Origin: SAR116 cluster bacterium AG-325-F22
Lineage (GTDB): Bacteria > Pseudomonadota > Alphaproteobacteria > Puniceispirillales > Marisalimonadaceae
Assembly: GCA_003282885.1 (NCBI GenBank)
Contig: QBYJ01000012.1
Location: 1-38,591 of the forward strand
Direction: 5' to 3'
DNA length: 38,591 nt
Positions 25,972 through 34,998 of this stretch are shown in pieces. The notes under the pieces were generated by a model. It ran no database searches, had not been told where the DNA came from, and worked only from the letters and a program-made list of their open reading frames with translations. The position numbers were made by a program, and so were the translations under genes. Position 1 is the first letter of the stretch; each line of letters begins with the position of its first letter.

Positions 25972-25987
25972 AAATATAGGTGAAATA

Positions 25988-26677
25988 ATGAGTGAAAAGA
26001 TAATTCTTGTCGATGATGATAGTAATATTTTAGCTTCTGTTTCCCTTGCCTTAAGAGCAGAAGGTTGGTCAGTTGAAACTTATAATGATAGTGAACAAGG
26101 ACTTGTTGCATTACAGAGAAACTCTCCAGATATAGCTATATTAGATATTAAAATGCCAAAAATGGATGGTATGGAACTTTTAAAACGGCTAAGGGTTTCT
26201 AATGATGTGCCAGTTATCTTTTTAACTAGTAAAGATGATGAAATTGATGAGGCAATTGGTCTTAGAATGGGTGCTGATGATTATATAACTAAGCCATTTT
26301 CGCAAAAACTATTAATAGAAAGAATAAGAGCAGTTCTTAGAAGGACTTTATTTAAAAATTCAGATTCATCAGATAAAATGATCCAAAGAAATGATTTGTC
26401 CCTTGATCCAGACAGGCATCTTTGTAAGTGGAAAGGACAAGAGATTAGACTGACTGTGACAGAGTTTTTAATACTTTATACATTGGCACTTAGACCAGGA
26501 TTAGTAAAAAATAGAGATCAACTCATAGACACAGCATATGGAGAAACTATATATGTAGATGATAGAACTATTGATAGTCATATAAAGAGAATGAGAAGAA
26601 AATTTAGAGTTTTTGATAAAGATTTTGATTGTATTGAGACTTTGTATGGTGTTGGGTATAGGTATAGAGATGTATGA
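25988..26677 (+). CDS. chvI: ChvI-type OmpR-family response regulator
   Basis: The 229-residue protein has an N-terminal receiver domain (ILVDDDSNI; phosphoacceptor Asp53 in [20 protein letters not shown]; Lys in DDYITKPFS) and a C-terminal OmpR-type winged helix ([18 protein letters not shown], then [16 protein letters not shown]). In alphaproteobacteria ChvI controls envelope and acid or osmotic stress responses with its kinase ChvG. The sensor kinase gene follows after 3 bases, so co-expression is clear. The symbol rests on family, pairing and the alphaproteobacterial setting. Confidence 0.9.
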   Translation: MSEKIILVDDDSNILASVSLALRAEGWSVETYNDSEQGLVALQRNSPDIAILDIKMPKMDGMELLKRLRVSNDVPVIFLTSKDDEIDEAIGLRMGADDYITKPFSQKLLIERIRAVLRRTLFKNSDSSDKMIQRNDLSLDPDRHLCKWKGQEIRLTVTEFLILYTLALRPGLVKNRDQLIDTAYGETIYVDDRTIDSHIKRMRRKFRVFDKDFDCIETLYGVGYRYRDV

Positions 26678-26680
26678 AAA

Positions 26681-28279
26681 TTGAGAAAACTTTTTAGAAT
26701 TATAAAGAAATTTCACTTTCCTCTCAAAATGAGAATATTATTTATAATTCTATTGCCGGTTTTATTATATCCCATCATTATTATTTATTTCAACAAGTAT
26801 CAAGACATTTTAATTGAATCTGAGTTTGCAGCTATAGAAAGGCAAGGCCTTACTCTTACAAAAGCACTTGCGTTGGCAGAAAATCAATATGGCTTAATTC
26901 AAAACAATCAAATTTCAAGTCCTGCGTTACAAAGTCTTATTCCTAAAGTTAATTACGGATCTAATATAAGAGCAAGACTTTTTAATATATATGGAAACTT
27001 AATAGCCGATACAAAAGCAAGCATGAAATATAGTCCATTTGTTAAAGTGAGCCCTTTACCATCCGTAGACAAGGATTTTTCTTTAAAAAATTATTTCACA
27101 GACTTTGTATTTTTATTTTCAAATATTATATCAAAACCACTAAATCTTCCATTATATGTTGATAATAGAAAATTTTCATTTGAAGATTTTCCAGAAGTTA
27201 TTATGGCTCTCAAGGGTAAAAACACAAAAGTTCTCAGACAAGATAAAAGTGGAAATTTATTTTTATCAGTTGCAATTCCTATTAAGAACATTCGTATGGT
27301 AAGAGGTGCAGTCCTTCTATCAGTTTCAGGTGATAAAATAGAAAAAGAATTAGTGGGCTTGGAAACTGAACTTTTTAAGGCATTTGGCTTAATTTTACTA
27401 GCGACTATAACTCTTGCTCTTTATTTTGGAAAATCAATTACTAACCCGATAGTAAAGTTATCAAATGAGGCAGATAAAATAGCAGAAGACAAAATGATGA
27501 AAACTTTTAATTTAAGTGAATTTAGATTTAGAAAGGACGAAATAGGTAAACTAGCTAGATCGTTTTTTAAAATGACTAATGAATTACAAAAAAGAATAGA
27601 CCATATAGCACAATTTGCTGCGGATGTCGCACATGAATTAAAAAATCCTATAACATCGGTGAGGTCTGCTTCAGAAACAATTAGTAAAGTCAGAAGTGCA
27701 AGTGAACGGAAAAATTTAATTAAAGTTATCCAAAATGATGTTGAGAGAATTGATAGATTAATAAATGATATTTCAGCAGCGTCAAGACTAGATTCAGAAT
27801 TATCTAGAATAAAAATGAAAAAAATAAATATTTCAAATCTACTTCAAACTCTGATTGATATAAGATCATCTACGATTAATTGTAATATAAACTTTTTAAA
27901 GTATTCCAAAGATATTTATATTTTTGGTAATGAAAATAAGATTGCGCAGGTTTTTGATAATTTAATACAAAATGCAGCTTCTTTTTCAAATGATAAACAA
28001 ATTATAAATATACGTTTAGAAAAAAATTCAGAGTCTATAATTGTCCTAGTTGAGGATAATGGTCCAGGATTCAGAGATGGAACTTTAAACAAAGTTTTTG
28101 ATAGATTTTATACAGATAGACCGAGGAATGAAAAATTTGGCAATCATTCTGGTTTGGGTTTATCCATTTCAAAACAAATAGTTCTTGCGCATGGTGGTAC
28201 TATTGAAGCTTTAAATAGATTTAACCAAAATAACGAATGTGTTGGAGGTATTGTAAAGGTAAGTTTTCTAAAAATTTAA
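26681..28279 (+). CDS. chvG: ChvG-type sensor histidine kinase
   Basis: The 532-residue membrane kinase has a first span near residues 18-38 (ILFIILLPVLLYPIIIIYF), a periplasmic sensor region of about 190 residues, and a second span near 231-245. A HAMP segment follows, then the HisKA box FAADVAHELKNPITSV with His318 as the phosphorylation site, and an ATPase domain with FDNLIQNAASFS, EDNGPGF and SGLGLSISKQ. The start is TTG 26681; an ATG at 26729 would remove 16 basic residues. It autophosphorylates and passes phosphate to ChvI. No hprK or phosphotransferase genes follow, unlike the usual order in larger alphaproteobacterial genomes. Confidence 0.9.
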   Translation: MRKLFRIIKKFHFPLKMRILFIILLPVLLYPIIIIYFNKYQDILIESEFAAIERQGLTLTKALALAENQYGLIQNNQISSPALQSLIPKVNYGSNIRARLFNIYGNLIADTKASMKYSPFVKVSPLPSVDKDFSLKNYFTDFVFLFSNIISKPLNLPLYVDNRKFSFEDFPEVIMALKGKNTKVLRQDKSGNLFLSVAIPIKNIRMVRGAVLLSVSGDKIEKELVGLETELFKAFGLILLATITLALYFGKSITNPIVKLSNEADKIAEDKMMKTFNLSEFRFRKDEIGKLARSFFKMTNELQKRIDHIAQFAADVAHELKNPITSVRSASETISKVRSASERKNLIKVIQNDVERIDRLINDISAASRLDSELSRIKMKKINISNLLQTLIDIRSSTINCNINFLKYSKDIYIFGNENKIAQVFDNLIQNAASFSNDKQIINIRLEKNSESIIVLVEDNGPGFRDGTLNKVFDRFYTDRPRNEKFGNHSGLGLSISKQIVLAHGGTIEALNRFNQNNECVGGIVKVSFLKI

Positions 28280-28365
28280 AAGCATGAAATTAAAATGCGT
28301 TGAATTCATAGTTTTCAAAAGATAGTTAAGGTGCTATAGAAGTATAAATATTAATAAGGATTATT

Positions 28366-29757
28366 ATGAAAGATTATTCAATATCGGATATCAATCTTTC
28401 CGAGTGGGGAAGAAAAGAAATATCAATTGCTGAGACAGAGATGCCTGGATTAATAGCTTGTAAAGAATTGTATGCAAAAGATCAACCACTAAAAGGGACT
28501 CGAATTGCAGGCTGTTTACATATGACAATACAAACAGCGGTATTAATTGAAACTTTGGTAAGTCTTGGAGCTACTGTTAGATGGGCTAGTTGTAATATAT
28601 TTTCAACACAAGATCATGCTGCATCGGCTATAGCTATACAAAATATTCCAGTTTTTGCTAAAAAAGGTGAAACTTTAAAAGAGTATTGGGAGTATGTTGA
28701 TAAAATATTCACATGGTCTGAAGATAAGTTTGCTAATATGATACTAGATGATGGTGGAGATGCTACACTTTACATTATTTTGGGAGCTAAAGCAGAAAGT
28801 GGAGAAAGAGTGCTTGCTTCACCAGCTAATGAAGAGGAAGAGGCGCTTAAAGGTCAAATAATGTATAGACTTAAATCTTCTCCAGGTTGGTTTACAAAGG
28901 TAAAGAACAGTATTAAAGGAGTAACTGAAGAAACAACAACAGGTGTTTTAAGATTATATCAAATGGCTGAAAAGGGTGATCTTCCCTTTCCTGCTATAAA
29001 TGTCAATGACTCAGTTACAAAGTCTAAATTCGACAATTTATATGGATGTAGAGAATCTTTAGTTGATGGCATTAGGAGGGCTACAGATGTAATGTTATCT
29101 GGTAAAGTAGCTGTAGTAGCGGGATTTGGTGATGTTGGTAAAGGTTCAGCAGCTTCTCTTCGTCAGGGTGGAGCAAGAGTAATTGTAACAGAAATTGACC
29201 CAATTTGTGCATTGCAAGCTGCAATGGAAGGCTATGAAGTATGTTCAATGGAAGAAGCTTGTCCAAGAGGAGATATTTTTGTAACCGCCACTGGAAATAA
29301 AGATGTTATTACAGTTGATCACATGAGAGAAATGAAAGATAGAGCTATAGTCTGTAATATAGGTCATTTTGATTCTGAGATACAAGTTGAATCATTACAA
29401 AATATGAAATGGTCAGAAGTTAAACCTCAAGTCGATGAGGTTGAATTTCAAGATGGTAAGCGTTTAATTGTATTAGCAAAAGGAAGGTTAGTTAACTTAG
29501 GTTGTGCAACTGGCCATCCAAGCTTCGTAATGAGTGCTTCATTTACCAATCAGGTTTTAGCACAAATTGAAATTTGGCAAAATTCTAAAAATTATGAAAA
29601 TAAGGTTTATACATTACCAAGACATTTAGATGAAAAAGTTGCTACATTACATTTGGAAAAAGTAGGTGCAACTTTATCTAAATTATCAAATGAGCAAGCT
29701 GATTATATTGGTGTTCCAGTTCAAGGTCCTTTCAAGTCTGATAATTATAGATATTGA
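28366..29757 (+). CDS. ahcY: S-adenosyl-L-homocysteine hydrolase
   Basis: The enzyme splits S-adenosylhomocysteine into adenosine and homocysteine, removing the inhibitory product of methyltransferases. The 463-residue protein has [19 protein letters not shown], the [10 protein letters not shown] segment, the NAD-binding glycine motif [12 protein letters not shown] and NIGHFDSEI. It ends in the conserved KSDNYRY, whose Lys and Tyr contact the cofactor of the partner subunit. Length is standard for the bacterial form with an insertion of about 40 residues. An 86-base leader (28280-28365) shows no convincing riboswitch. It is followed by tsaE with overlap or near-overlap. Confidence 0.97.
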   Translation: MKDYSISDINLSEWGRKEISIAETEMPGLIACKELYAKDQPLKGTRIAGCLHMTIQTAVLIETLVSLGATVRWASCNIFSTQDHAASAIAIQNIPVFAKKGETLKEYWEYVDKIFTWSEDKFANMILDDGGDATLYIILGAKAESGERVLASPANEEEEALKGQIMYRLKSSPGWFTKVKNSIKGVTEETTTGVLRLYQMAEKGDLPFPAINVNDSVTKSKFDNLYGCRESLVDGIRRATDVMLSGKVAVVAGFGDVGKGSAASLRQGGARVIVTEIDPICALQAAMEGYEVCSMEEACPRGDIFVTATGNKDVITVDHMREMKDRAIVCNIGHFDSEIQVESLQNMKWSEVKPQVDEVEFQDGKRLIVLAKGRLVNLGCATGHPSFVMSASFTNQVLAQIEIWQNSKNYENKVYTLPRHLDEKVATLHLEKVGATLSKLSNEQADYIGVPVQGPFKSDNYRY

Positions 29758-29759
29758 GT

Positions 29760-30259
29760 ATGAAAGTATTATCAGAAATAATTGTCAAATCTGAAAATGA
29801 AATGAAAAATATTGGCGGTTTGATATCAAGATTATTAAAATCAAACGATCTAATTACTTTTGAAGGTGATTTAGGAGTTGGTAAGACTTTTCTTTGTAAG
29901 TCAATTATAAATAATATTACAAATATAAAAGAAGTACCAAGCCCCACATTTAATCTCGTTCAGACTTATCCTTTAAATAAGGTGACAGAAATATGGCATT
30001 GTGATTTTTATAGAGTTAGTAACTTTGAAGAAGTTGAAGAAATTGGTGTTTTTGAAGATTTAAAAAAAAAATTATTTTGCTAGAATGGCCAAGATTTAAT
30101 TTAGAAATTAAAAATTTTGATCCCCTAAACATTACTATTTCTTTTGTTGGTGATAATGATAAGCAATTTTCAGAGTGCAGAAAAATATCATTATTTGGGT
30201 CCGTAAATTGGTCTAATAGGTTAAAAGACAAGACTATAAAATTGGATATGAGTAAATAA
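29760..30259 (+). CDS. tsaE: TsaE, tRNA threonylcarbamoyladenosine ATPase; frame broken at A10
   Basis: TsaE is the ATPase of the TsaB-TsaD-TsaE complex that makes the t6A37 modification of ANN-decoding tRNAs. Frame one from ATG 29760 (or TTG 29754, overlapping ahcY) has Walker A GDLGVGKTF, SPTFNLVQTY and HCDFYRV. It ends at a TAG at 30081-30083, after a run of ten A (30062-30071). The remainder lies in the -1 frame from 30071, IILLEWPRFNLE to the TAA at 30257-30259, and includes the family's EWP motif. Joining at the A run restores a contiguous product of about 166 residues, the usual length. Both halves look conserved, so this is a sequencing error, slippage or a very recent mutation rather than an old pseudogene. 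Confidence 0.85.
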
Positions 30260-30261
30260 CT

Positions 30262-31671
30262 ATGAATTTTATTTTTTATGATTTGGAAACTACAGGTAGA
30301 AATTCAACTTGGGATCAAATTATTCAAGTCGCAGCAATTTTAGTTGATAAGAACTTTAATGAACTAGAAAGATTTGAAGATAGATGTCGTTTAAGATCAG
30401 GTTTGGTTCCTGAACCTGCTGCATTATTAGTTAATAAAACATCAATAGATATGTTAAATAATGTCAATTTATCACATTATGAATTGATAAAAAAACTTTA
30501 CTATAAATTTAAAAAATGGTCTCCAGCCATATTTATCGGATATAATATTATTTCTTTTGATGAAGAGTTTCTTAGAAAAACTTTTTTTAAATTACTTCTA
30601 GAACCTTATACAACTCAATATAATGGAAATAAAAGAGCAGATGTTTTGGGAATTACAAGAACATCTAAATATTATTATCCGGAATGTTTAGAAATTGGCA
30701 TGAATGAAAAAGGGAATCAAATATTTAAATTAGATAATTTAACTGAATTGAATAAGATCTCTCATAATGCTCATGATGCAATGGGTGATGTAGAGGCTAC
30801 TATAGAAATTACCAAAATTTTACAAAATAAGGCGAATACAATTTGGAATTCTGCTTTGAATAGCAGTAACAAAATTGATGTTGATAACTTTTTAATTAAT
30901 AATCATGTAGTTTGTATGGACGAATATCATTTCGGTAAATTTAATACTCATGTAGTTACTTACTTATGCAAAAACCATTTTAATTACCCTCAGTGTTTTG
31001 ATTTGCTTCATGATCCTCTTGACTATTTTGATATGTCAATAAAGGATTTGAAAATTAAAATTAAACAAAGACCGAAACTAATAAGAGAAATAAAAAATAA
31101 TAAAAATCCTGTGTTATTGGACTCAGGCCATATTGAAAAAATACCTCTTTATAAATCTATAGGTATTGAAGTTCTTCATGAAAGAGCCGAGATGATTAAA
31201 AATAATTCAGATTTTAAAAATAAAATTCAAAGAATATTATTTGAAGAAAATGAGGAAAGAGAGATTACTAAATCTCAAATGGATTTGGAACCTGAAGATA
31301 GCCTGTATTTTGGAGGATTCCCAGATAAAAATGATAAATCAAAAATGTTTGATTTTCATAAAGCTGATTGGGAAGAAAAGTTTTATATATCAAACCAATT
31401 TAGAGATCAAAGATATAAATATTTTTCTCAAAGATTAATCTATGAGGAAGCACCTTTAGTACTTCCTAAATCTGATTATAATATTATACATAAAATTATT
31501 GCAAAACAAATTTTAAGTACTGATAATGAGAAATGGAATACAATACCAAAATCATATCATGAGTTAGATACTTTAAGAGAACAATATGAAATTCACGGTG
31601 ATGACGAAAAACTTTTATTTTTAGAAGACTTAGACAAGTTTCTTCAAAATCTTGAAAAAAAGTATCAATAA
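30262..31671 (+). CDS. sbcB: Exonuclease I (SbcB)
   Basis: Exonuclease I degrades single-stranded DNA from the 3' end and acts in recombination and mismatch repair. The 469-residue length equals that of the E. coli protein. The DnaQ-like catalytic domain has FYDLETTGRN (Asp and Glu), FIGYNIISFDEEF and NAHDAMGDVEATI (His, Asp). The following SH3-like and C-terminal helical parts have KLDNLTELNKISHN and ISNQFRDQRYKYFSQ-type segments of the family. The ATG at 30262 comes 2 bases after the end of tsaE. In many alphaproteobacteria this interval instead holds amgK, murU, addB and addA. Confidence 0.9.
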   Translation: MNFIFYDLETTGRNSTWDQIIQVAAILVDKNFNELERFEDRCRLRSGLVPEPAALLVNKTSIDMLNNVNLSHYELIKKLYYKFKKWSPAIFIGYNIISFDEEFLRKTFFKLLLEPYTTQYNGNKRADVLGITRTSKYYYPECLEIGMNEKGNQIFKLDNLTELNKISHNAHDAMGDVEATIEITKILQNKANTIWNSALNSSNKIDVDNFLINNHVVCMDEYHFGKFNTHVVTYLCKNHFNYPQCFDLLHDPLDYFDMSIKDLKIKIKQRPKLIREIKNNKNPVLLDSGHIEKIPLYKSIGIEVLHERAEMIKNNSDFKNKIQRILFEENEEREITKSQMDLEPEDSLYFGGFPDKNDKSKMFDFHKADWEEKFYISNQFRDQRYKYFSQRLIYEEAPLVLPKSDYNIIHKIIAKQILSTDNEKWNTIPKSYHELDTLREQYEIHGDDEKLLFLEDLDKFLQNLEKKYQ

Positions 31672-31704
31672 TTAAAAATCAACAAAGAAAGTTAGGAGAA
31701 AAAA

Positions 31705-32025
31705 ATGGCCACCAATAAAACCAGTGATCAAAAATTTAAAGAAGATGTTTTAGAATCAAAGGAGCCAGTTTTAGTCGATTTTTGGGCAGAATGGTGTGGC
31801 CCTTGTAAAGCTATTGGTCCCTCTCTTGAGGAATTATCAGAAGAAATGGCTAATAAACTAAAAATAGTGAAGATAAATGTCGACGAGAATCCATCAACTT
31901 CCCAAGCTTACGGTATAAGAAGCATACCTGCTCTAATGATTTTCAAAGATGGTAAAAAAGTTTCCGAAAAAATGGGCGCATTACAAAAGTCAGCTCTTGA
32001 ATCTTGGGTTAATGAGACGATTTAA
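31705..32025 (+). CDS. trxA: Thioredoxin
   Basis: Thioredoxin is the general cytoplasmic protein disulfide reductant, re-reduced by thioredoxin reductase. The 106-residue protein has the WCGPCK active site (Cys31 and Cys34) in DFWAEWCGPCKAIG and the cis-proline in IRSIPALMIF. AGGAGA precedes ATG 31705. Its TAA (32023-32025) overlaps by bases the stop of folC on the other strand (shared TTAA). Confidence 0.96.
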   Translation: MATNKTSDQKFKEDVLESKEPVLVDFWAEWCGPCKAIGPSLEELSEEMANKLKIVKINVDENPSTSQAYGIRSIPALMIFKDGKKVSEKMGALQKSALESWVNETI

Positions 32026-33254
32026 TTAATTTTTGTTTGATTAAATCTTAAAGTGTATCCTGCCAAATAAAGTGAACCTGTAATTAGAAGAGGCACTTTT
32101 CTATCAGCAAGTTTTAGAGCATTTTCTAAATTTTTAGCAGGATGCACTTGTAACCCTGATTTTTTTAATTTCGCAATTATTTGATCAGGCGAATATGAGT
32201 TTTCTATTTCTGGTATAGAAACTGCAAACACTTTATTAATGTGATTTTTAAATATATTTACAAAATCTTTAACGTTTCTATTTTGTAACATGCCAATTAT
32301 TAAATTCCATTTACCTAAAGATTTTTTATGTAGGTATTGATCCAAAACATATGCGCTATCTTCGTTATGTGCACCGTCCAAGATTGTAATATTCTCTCTA
32401 TAGTTAATAATTTTACCTTGTCCTAACTGATGAACTCTTCCTGGCCAAGTTGTTTGTTTTAGTGCCAGATTAGTCTTTGGTAAGGATATCAAGGGTATTA
32501 ATTTTTTTGCAGCAGTATAAGCTGTAGATGCATTCTCGTATTGATGGTCACCTCTTAATCCTAGCAATGTATTTGAGGAAATATCTTCAACATCAATTAT
32601 TTCACTTTTTAACCTATTTGCACATTCTATTAATGTTTTATGCGCCGTCTTATTTTTTTGTTTTGCTATAATGACAGGAACATTCTTTCTTAAAATTCCA
32701 GCTTTTTCTAGTGCTATATCTCTAATCTTGTTTCCAAGAAACTCAATATGATCAAAACCTATTTTAGTTATAATAGATAGTTTTTTATTTTCTATAATAT
32801 TTGTGGCGTCTAATCTACCTCCCAATCCTGTTTCAATAATATTCACATCACTAGGATTTCTATTAAAGGCAACTATTGCTGCTGCTGTGGTTATTTCAAA
32901 GAATGTAATTGGGAGACTCTTATTTTTCATTTCTAATTCTTCTAAAATTTCTACTAATTTATCTTCTGGAATTAGTTTATTTTTTATTCTTATGCGTTCA
33001 TTAAAATTTATTAAATGAGGTGAAGTATATAAATTCACTGTTAGATTATGATATTCAAGTATCTCCTTGAGAAAAGAAGCTGTTGAACCTTTGCCATTAG
33101 TGCCTGCAATATGAATTACATTTTGTAAACTATTTTGAGGATTATTTAATTTTTTCATTAATAATTTCAACCTAGAAAGATTAAAGTCAATTAACTTTGG
33201 GTGAAGTGAAAACATTCTACGTAATGTATGTGATAACTTATTTTCTGATGTCAT
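32022..33254 (-). CDS. folC: Bifunctional folylpolyglutamate/dihydrofolate synthase
   Basis: FolC joins glutamate to dihydropteroate and lengthens the folate polyglutamate tail, using ATP. The 410-residue Mur-ligase-like protein has the P-loop HIAGTNGKGSTAS, the segment ETGLGGRLDATNII, a TKIGFDHIEFLG loop, and the C-terminal domain motif LDGAHNEDSA. It is the last gene of the minus-strand run rpsA to folC, 27 bases after accD, and its stop codon overlaps the trxA stop. Confidence 0.94.
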   Translation of the reverse strand: MTSENKLSHTLRRMFSLHPKLIDFNLSRLKLLMKKLNNPQNSLQNVIHIAGTNGKGSTASFLKEILEYHNLTVNLYTSPHLINFNERIRIKNKLIPEDKLVEILEELEMKNKSLPITFFEITTAAAIVAFNRNPSDVNIIETGLGGRLDATNIIENKKLSIITKIGFDHIEFLGNKIRDIALEKAGILRKNVPVIIAKQKNKTAHKTLIECANRLKSEIIDVEDISSNTLLGLRGDHQYENASTAYTAAKKLIPLISLPKTNLALKQTTWPGRVHQLGQGKIINYRENITILDGAHNEDSAYVLDQYLHKKSLGKWNLIIGMLQNRNVKDFVNIFKNHINKVFAVSIPEIENSYSPDQIIAKLKKSGLQVHPAKNLENALKLADRKVPLLITGSLYLAGYTLRFNQTKIN

Positions 33255-33281
33255 TTTATTAAAGAATATTAATCTGTGTTA

Positions 33282-34136
33282 TCAGTTAATATAAAAAGTT
33301 AAAGCTTTTAATAAATCTGAAATTTTCTGTTTTTGTTCAGATCTAGGAATGACGATGTCTATCATACCGTGAGATTTCAAATATTCGGCTGTTTGAAAAT
33401 TTTCTGGAAGTTTTTCTTTAACAGTTTCTTCAATTACTCTTCTCCCAGCAAATCCAACTATTGCTCCTGGTTCAGCTATATGTACGTCTCCTAGCATTGC
33501 AAAACTTGCAGTAACGCCTCCAGTTGTAGGATTGGCTAGTAAAACAATATAGGGTAATTTAGATTCCTTAACTCTATTAATTGCAATAGTAGTTCTTGGC
33601 ATTTGCATTAATGAAAAAATACCCTCCTGCATTCTTGCTCCACCCGAGGACGGCACTACGATTAAAGGGCACTTTCTCTTTATTGCTTCTTCAGCAGCTA
33701 TAATTAATCCATCTCCAACATATCTCCCCATAGATCCAGCCATAAATGAAAAATCAAAACAAGCCAAAATAACTGGTATTTTATTGATATAACCATAACT
33801 TACCAGCAATGCATCTTCTAGTTTTGTTTTGTATTGTGCATCTTTTACACGATCAATATACTTTTTTTTATCTCTAAAATTAAGAGGATCTAATTTTGGT
33901 TTTGGTATCGTAATATCTTCTATAGTTTTTTGTTCTAATAGAAAATTAATTCTTTCCCTTGCAGATAGATGATCATGAAAACCACACGATTTACAAACAT
34001 TATTGCTTTCATGAAATTCTTTATGAAATATCATCTGAGAACATGATTTACATTTAATCCATAAAATTTCCTCTGGCTCTTTTATTTTAACAAAAGCCTT
34101 AAACTTAGGAAGTACTGTTTCTTTAATCCAGTTCAA
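33282..34136 (-). CDS. accD: Acetyl-CoA carboxylase carboxyltransferase beta subunit
   Basis: AccD with AccA transfers carboxyl from biotin to acetyl-CoA to make malonyl-CoA for fatty acid synthesis. The 284-residue protein has an N-terminal zinc ribbon (Cys29, Cys32, Cys48, Cys51) and a crotonase-like domain with FDFSFMAGSMGRYVGDG, VPSSGGARMQEGIFSLMQM and NPTTGGVTASFAMLGD. Location between trpA and folC is the common alphaproteobacterial order. Nothing is unusual. Confidence 0.96.
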   Translation of the reverse strand: MNWIKETVLPKFKAFVKIKEPEEILWIKCKSCSQMIFHKEFHESNNVCKSCGFHDHLSARERINFLLEQKTIEDITIPKPKLDPLNFRDKKKYIDRVKDAQYKTKLEDALLVSYGYINKIPVILACFDFSFMAGSMGRYVGDGLIIAAEEAIKRKCPLIVVPSSGGARMQEGIFSLMQMPRTTIAINRVKESKLPYIVLLANPTTGGVTASFAMLGDVHIAEPGAIVGFAGRRVIEETVKEKLPENFQTAEYLKSHGMIDIVIPRSEQKQKISDLLKALTFYIN

Positions 34137-34173
34137 TTTAAATCACCTTTTCAACCTAACTTAATAATAAGGC

Positions 34174-34992
34174 TTAATTATGTTTAACGCCTTCCGACAA
34201 TTCGCTTATAAAATCTAAACATGACTCAAGTGTATGTTTTGTAGCATTATTATCACTATCTAATGATGACTTTATTAAGTCAACTACTGCAGAGCCTACA
34301 ACTATACCATCCGAAATGTTAGACATTAAAGATGCTTGTGACGGTGATCTAATCCCAAATCCTATAATTACTGGAAGATTTGTGACAGACTTTATTTTCT
34401 TTAGATTTTTTGAGACATCTTCTATATTTGGAGCTTGTGTACCCGTTATCCCTGTTATTGAAACATAGTATACAAACCCAGTTGCATTCAATAAAATTTT
34501 ATTTAATCTTTTAATATCAGTCGTAGGTGTAACTAGTCTAATTATGCTCAGTTTATTTTTTTCAGCCTCAATATAGAACTCTTCATCTTCTTCTGATGGC
34601 AAATCAACAATAATTAAACCATCAACTCCACAATCAAGGCATTTTTGTATAAATCTTTCTTTGCCGTATCTGTATATGGGATTGTAGTATCCCATCAAAA
34701 TAATTGGTGTTTGATAATTTTTTTTTCTAAAGTTTTTTACTAAAGATAAACATTTTGTCAAGTTCATACCTGATTTAAGAGCTCTTTGACTTGATTGTTG
34801 TATTGAAGGACCGTCAGCCATTGGATCAGAAAATGGCATTCCAATCTCAATAAAATCTACCCCGTTATTAGGCAATTTTTGTATCAGATTAAAAGAGCTT
34901 GTAAAGTCAGGATCCCCGGCAGTTAAAAAAATTCCAAAAGCTTTTTTATTATTATTTTTAAGTTGATCGAAAGTTTCTTTAATGCGGTTCAT
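34174..34992 (-). CDS. trpA: Tryptophan synthase alpha chain
   Basis: The alpha subunit cleaves indole-3-glycerol phosphate and channels indole to TrpB. The 272-residue TIM barrel keeps both catalytic acids, Glu49 and Asp60, in FIEIGMPFSDPMADGPSIQ, and the flexible-loop TPTTD and GFVYYVSITGITG segments, with phosphate-binding glycine loops at GFGIRSP and DGIVVGSAVV. It follows trpB by 6 bases, consistent with coupled synthesis of the two chains. Confidence 0.96.
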   Translation of the reverse strand: MNRIKETFDQLKNNNKKAFGIFLTAGDPDFTSSFNLIQKLPNNGVDFIEIGMPFSDPMADGPSIQQSSQRALKSGMNLTKCLSLVKNFRKKNYQTPIILMGYYNPIYRYGKERFIQKCLDCGVDGLIIVDLPSEEDEEFYIEAEKNKLSIIRLVTPTTDIKRLNKILLNATGFVYYVSITGITGTQAPNIEDVSKNLKKIKSVTNLPVIIGFGIRSPSQASLMSNISDGIVVGSAVVDLIKSSLDSDNNATKHTLESCLDFISELSEGVKHN

Positions 34993-34998
34993 CTGCTT

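Noticed and set aside
28280-28365. SAH or SAM riboswitch ahead of ahcY
   Set aside because: The 86-base leader is AT-rich with only a four-base-pair hairpin (GCAT/ATGC) and lacks the G+C-rich conserved core of known SAH riboswitches.
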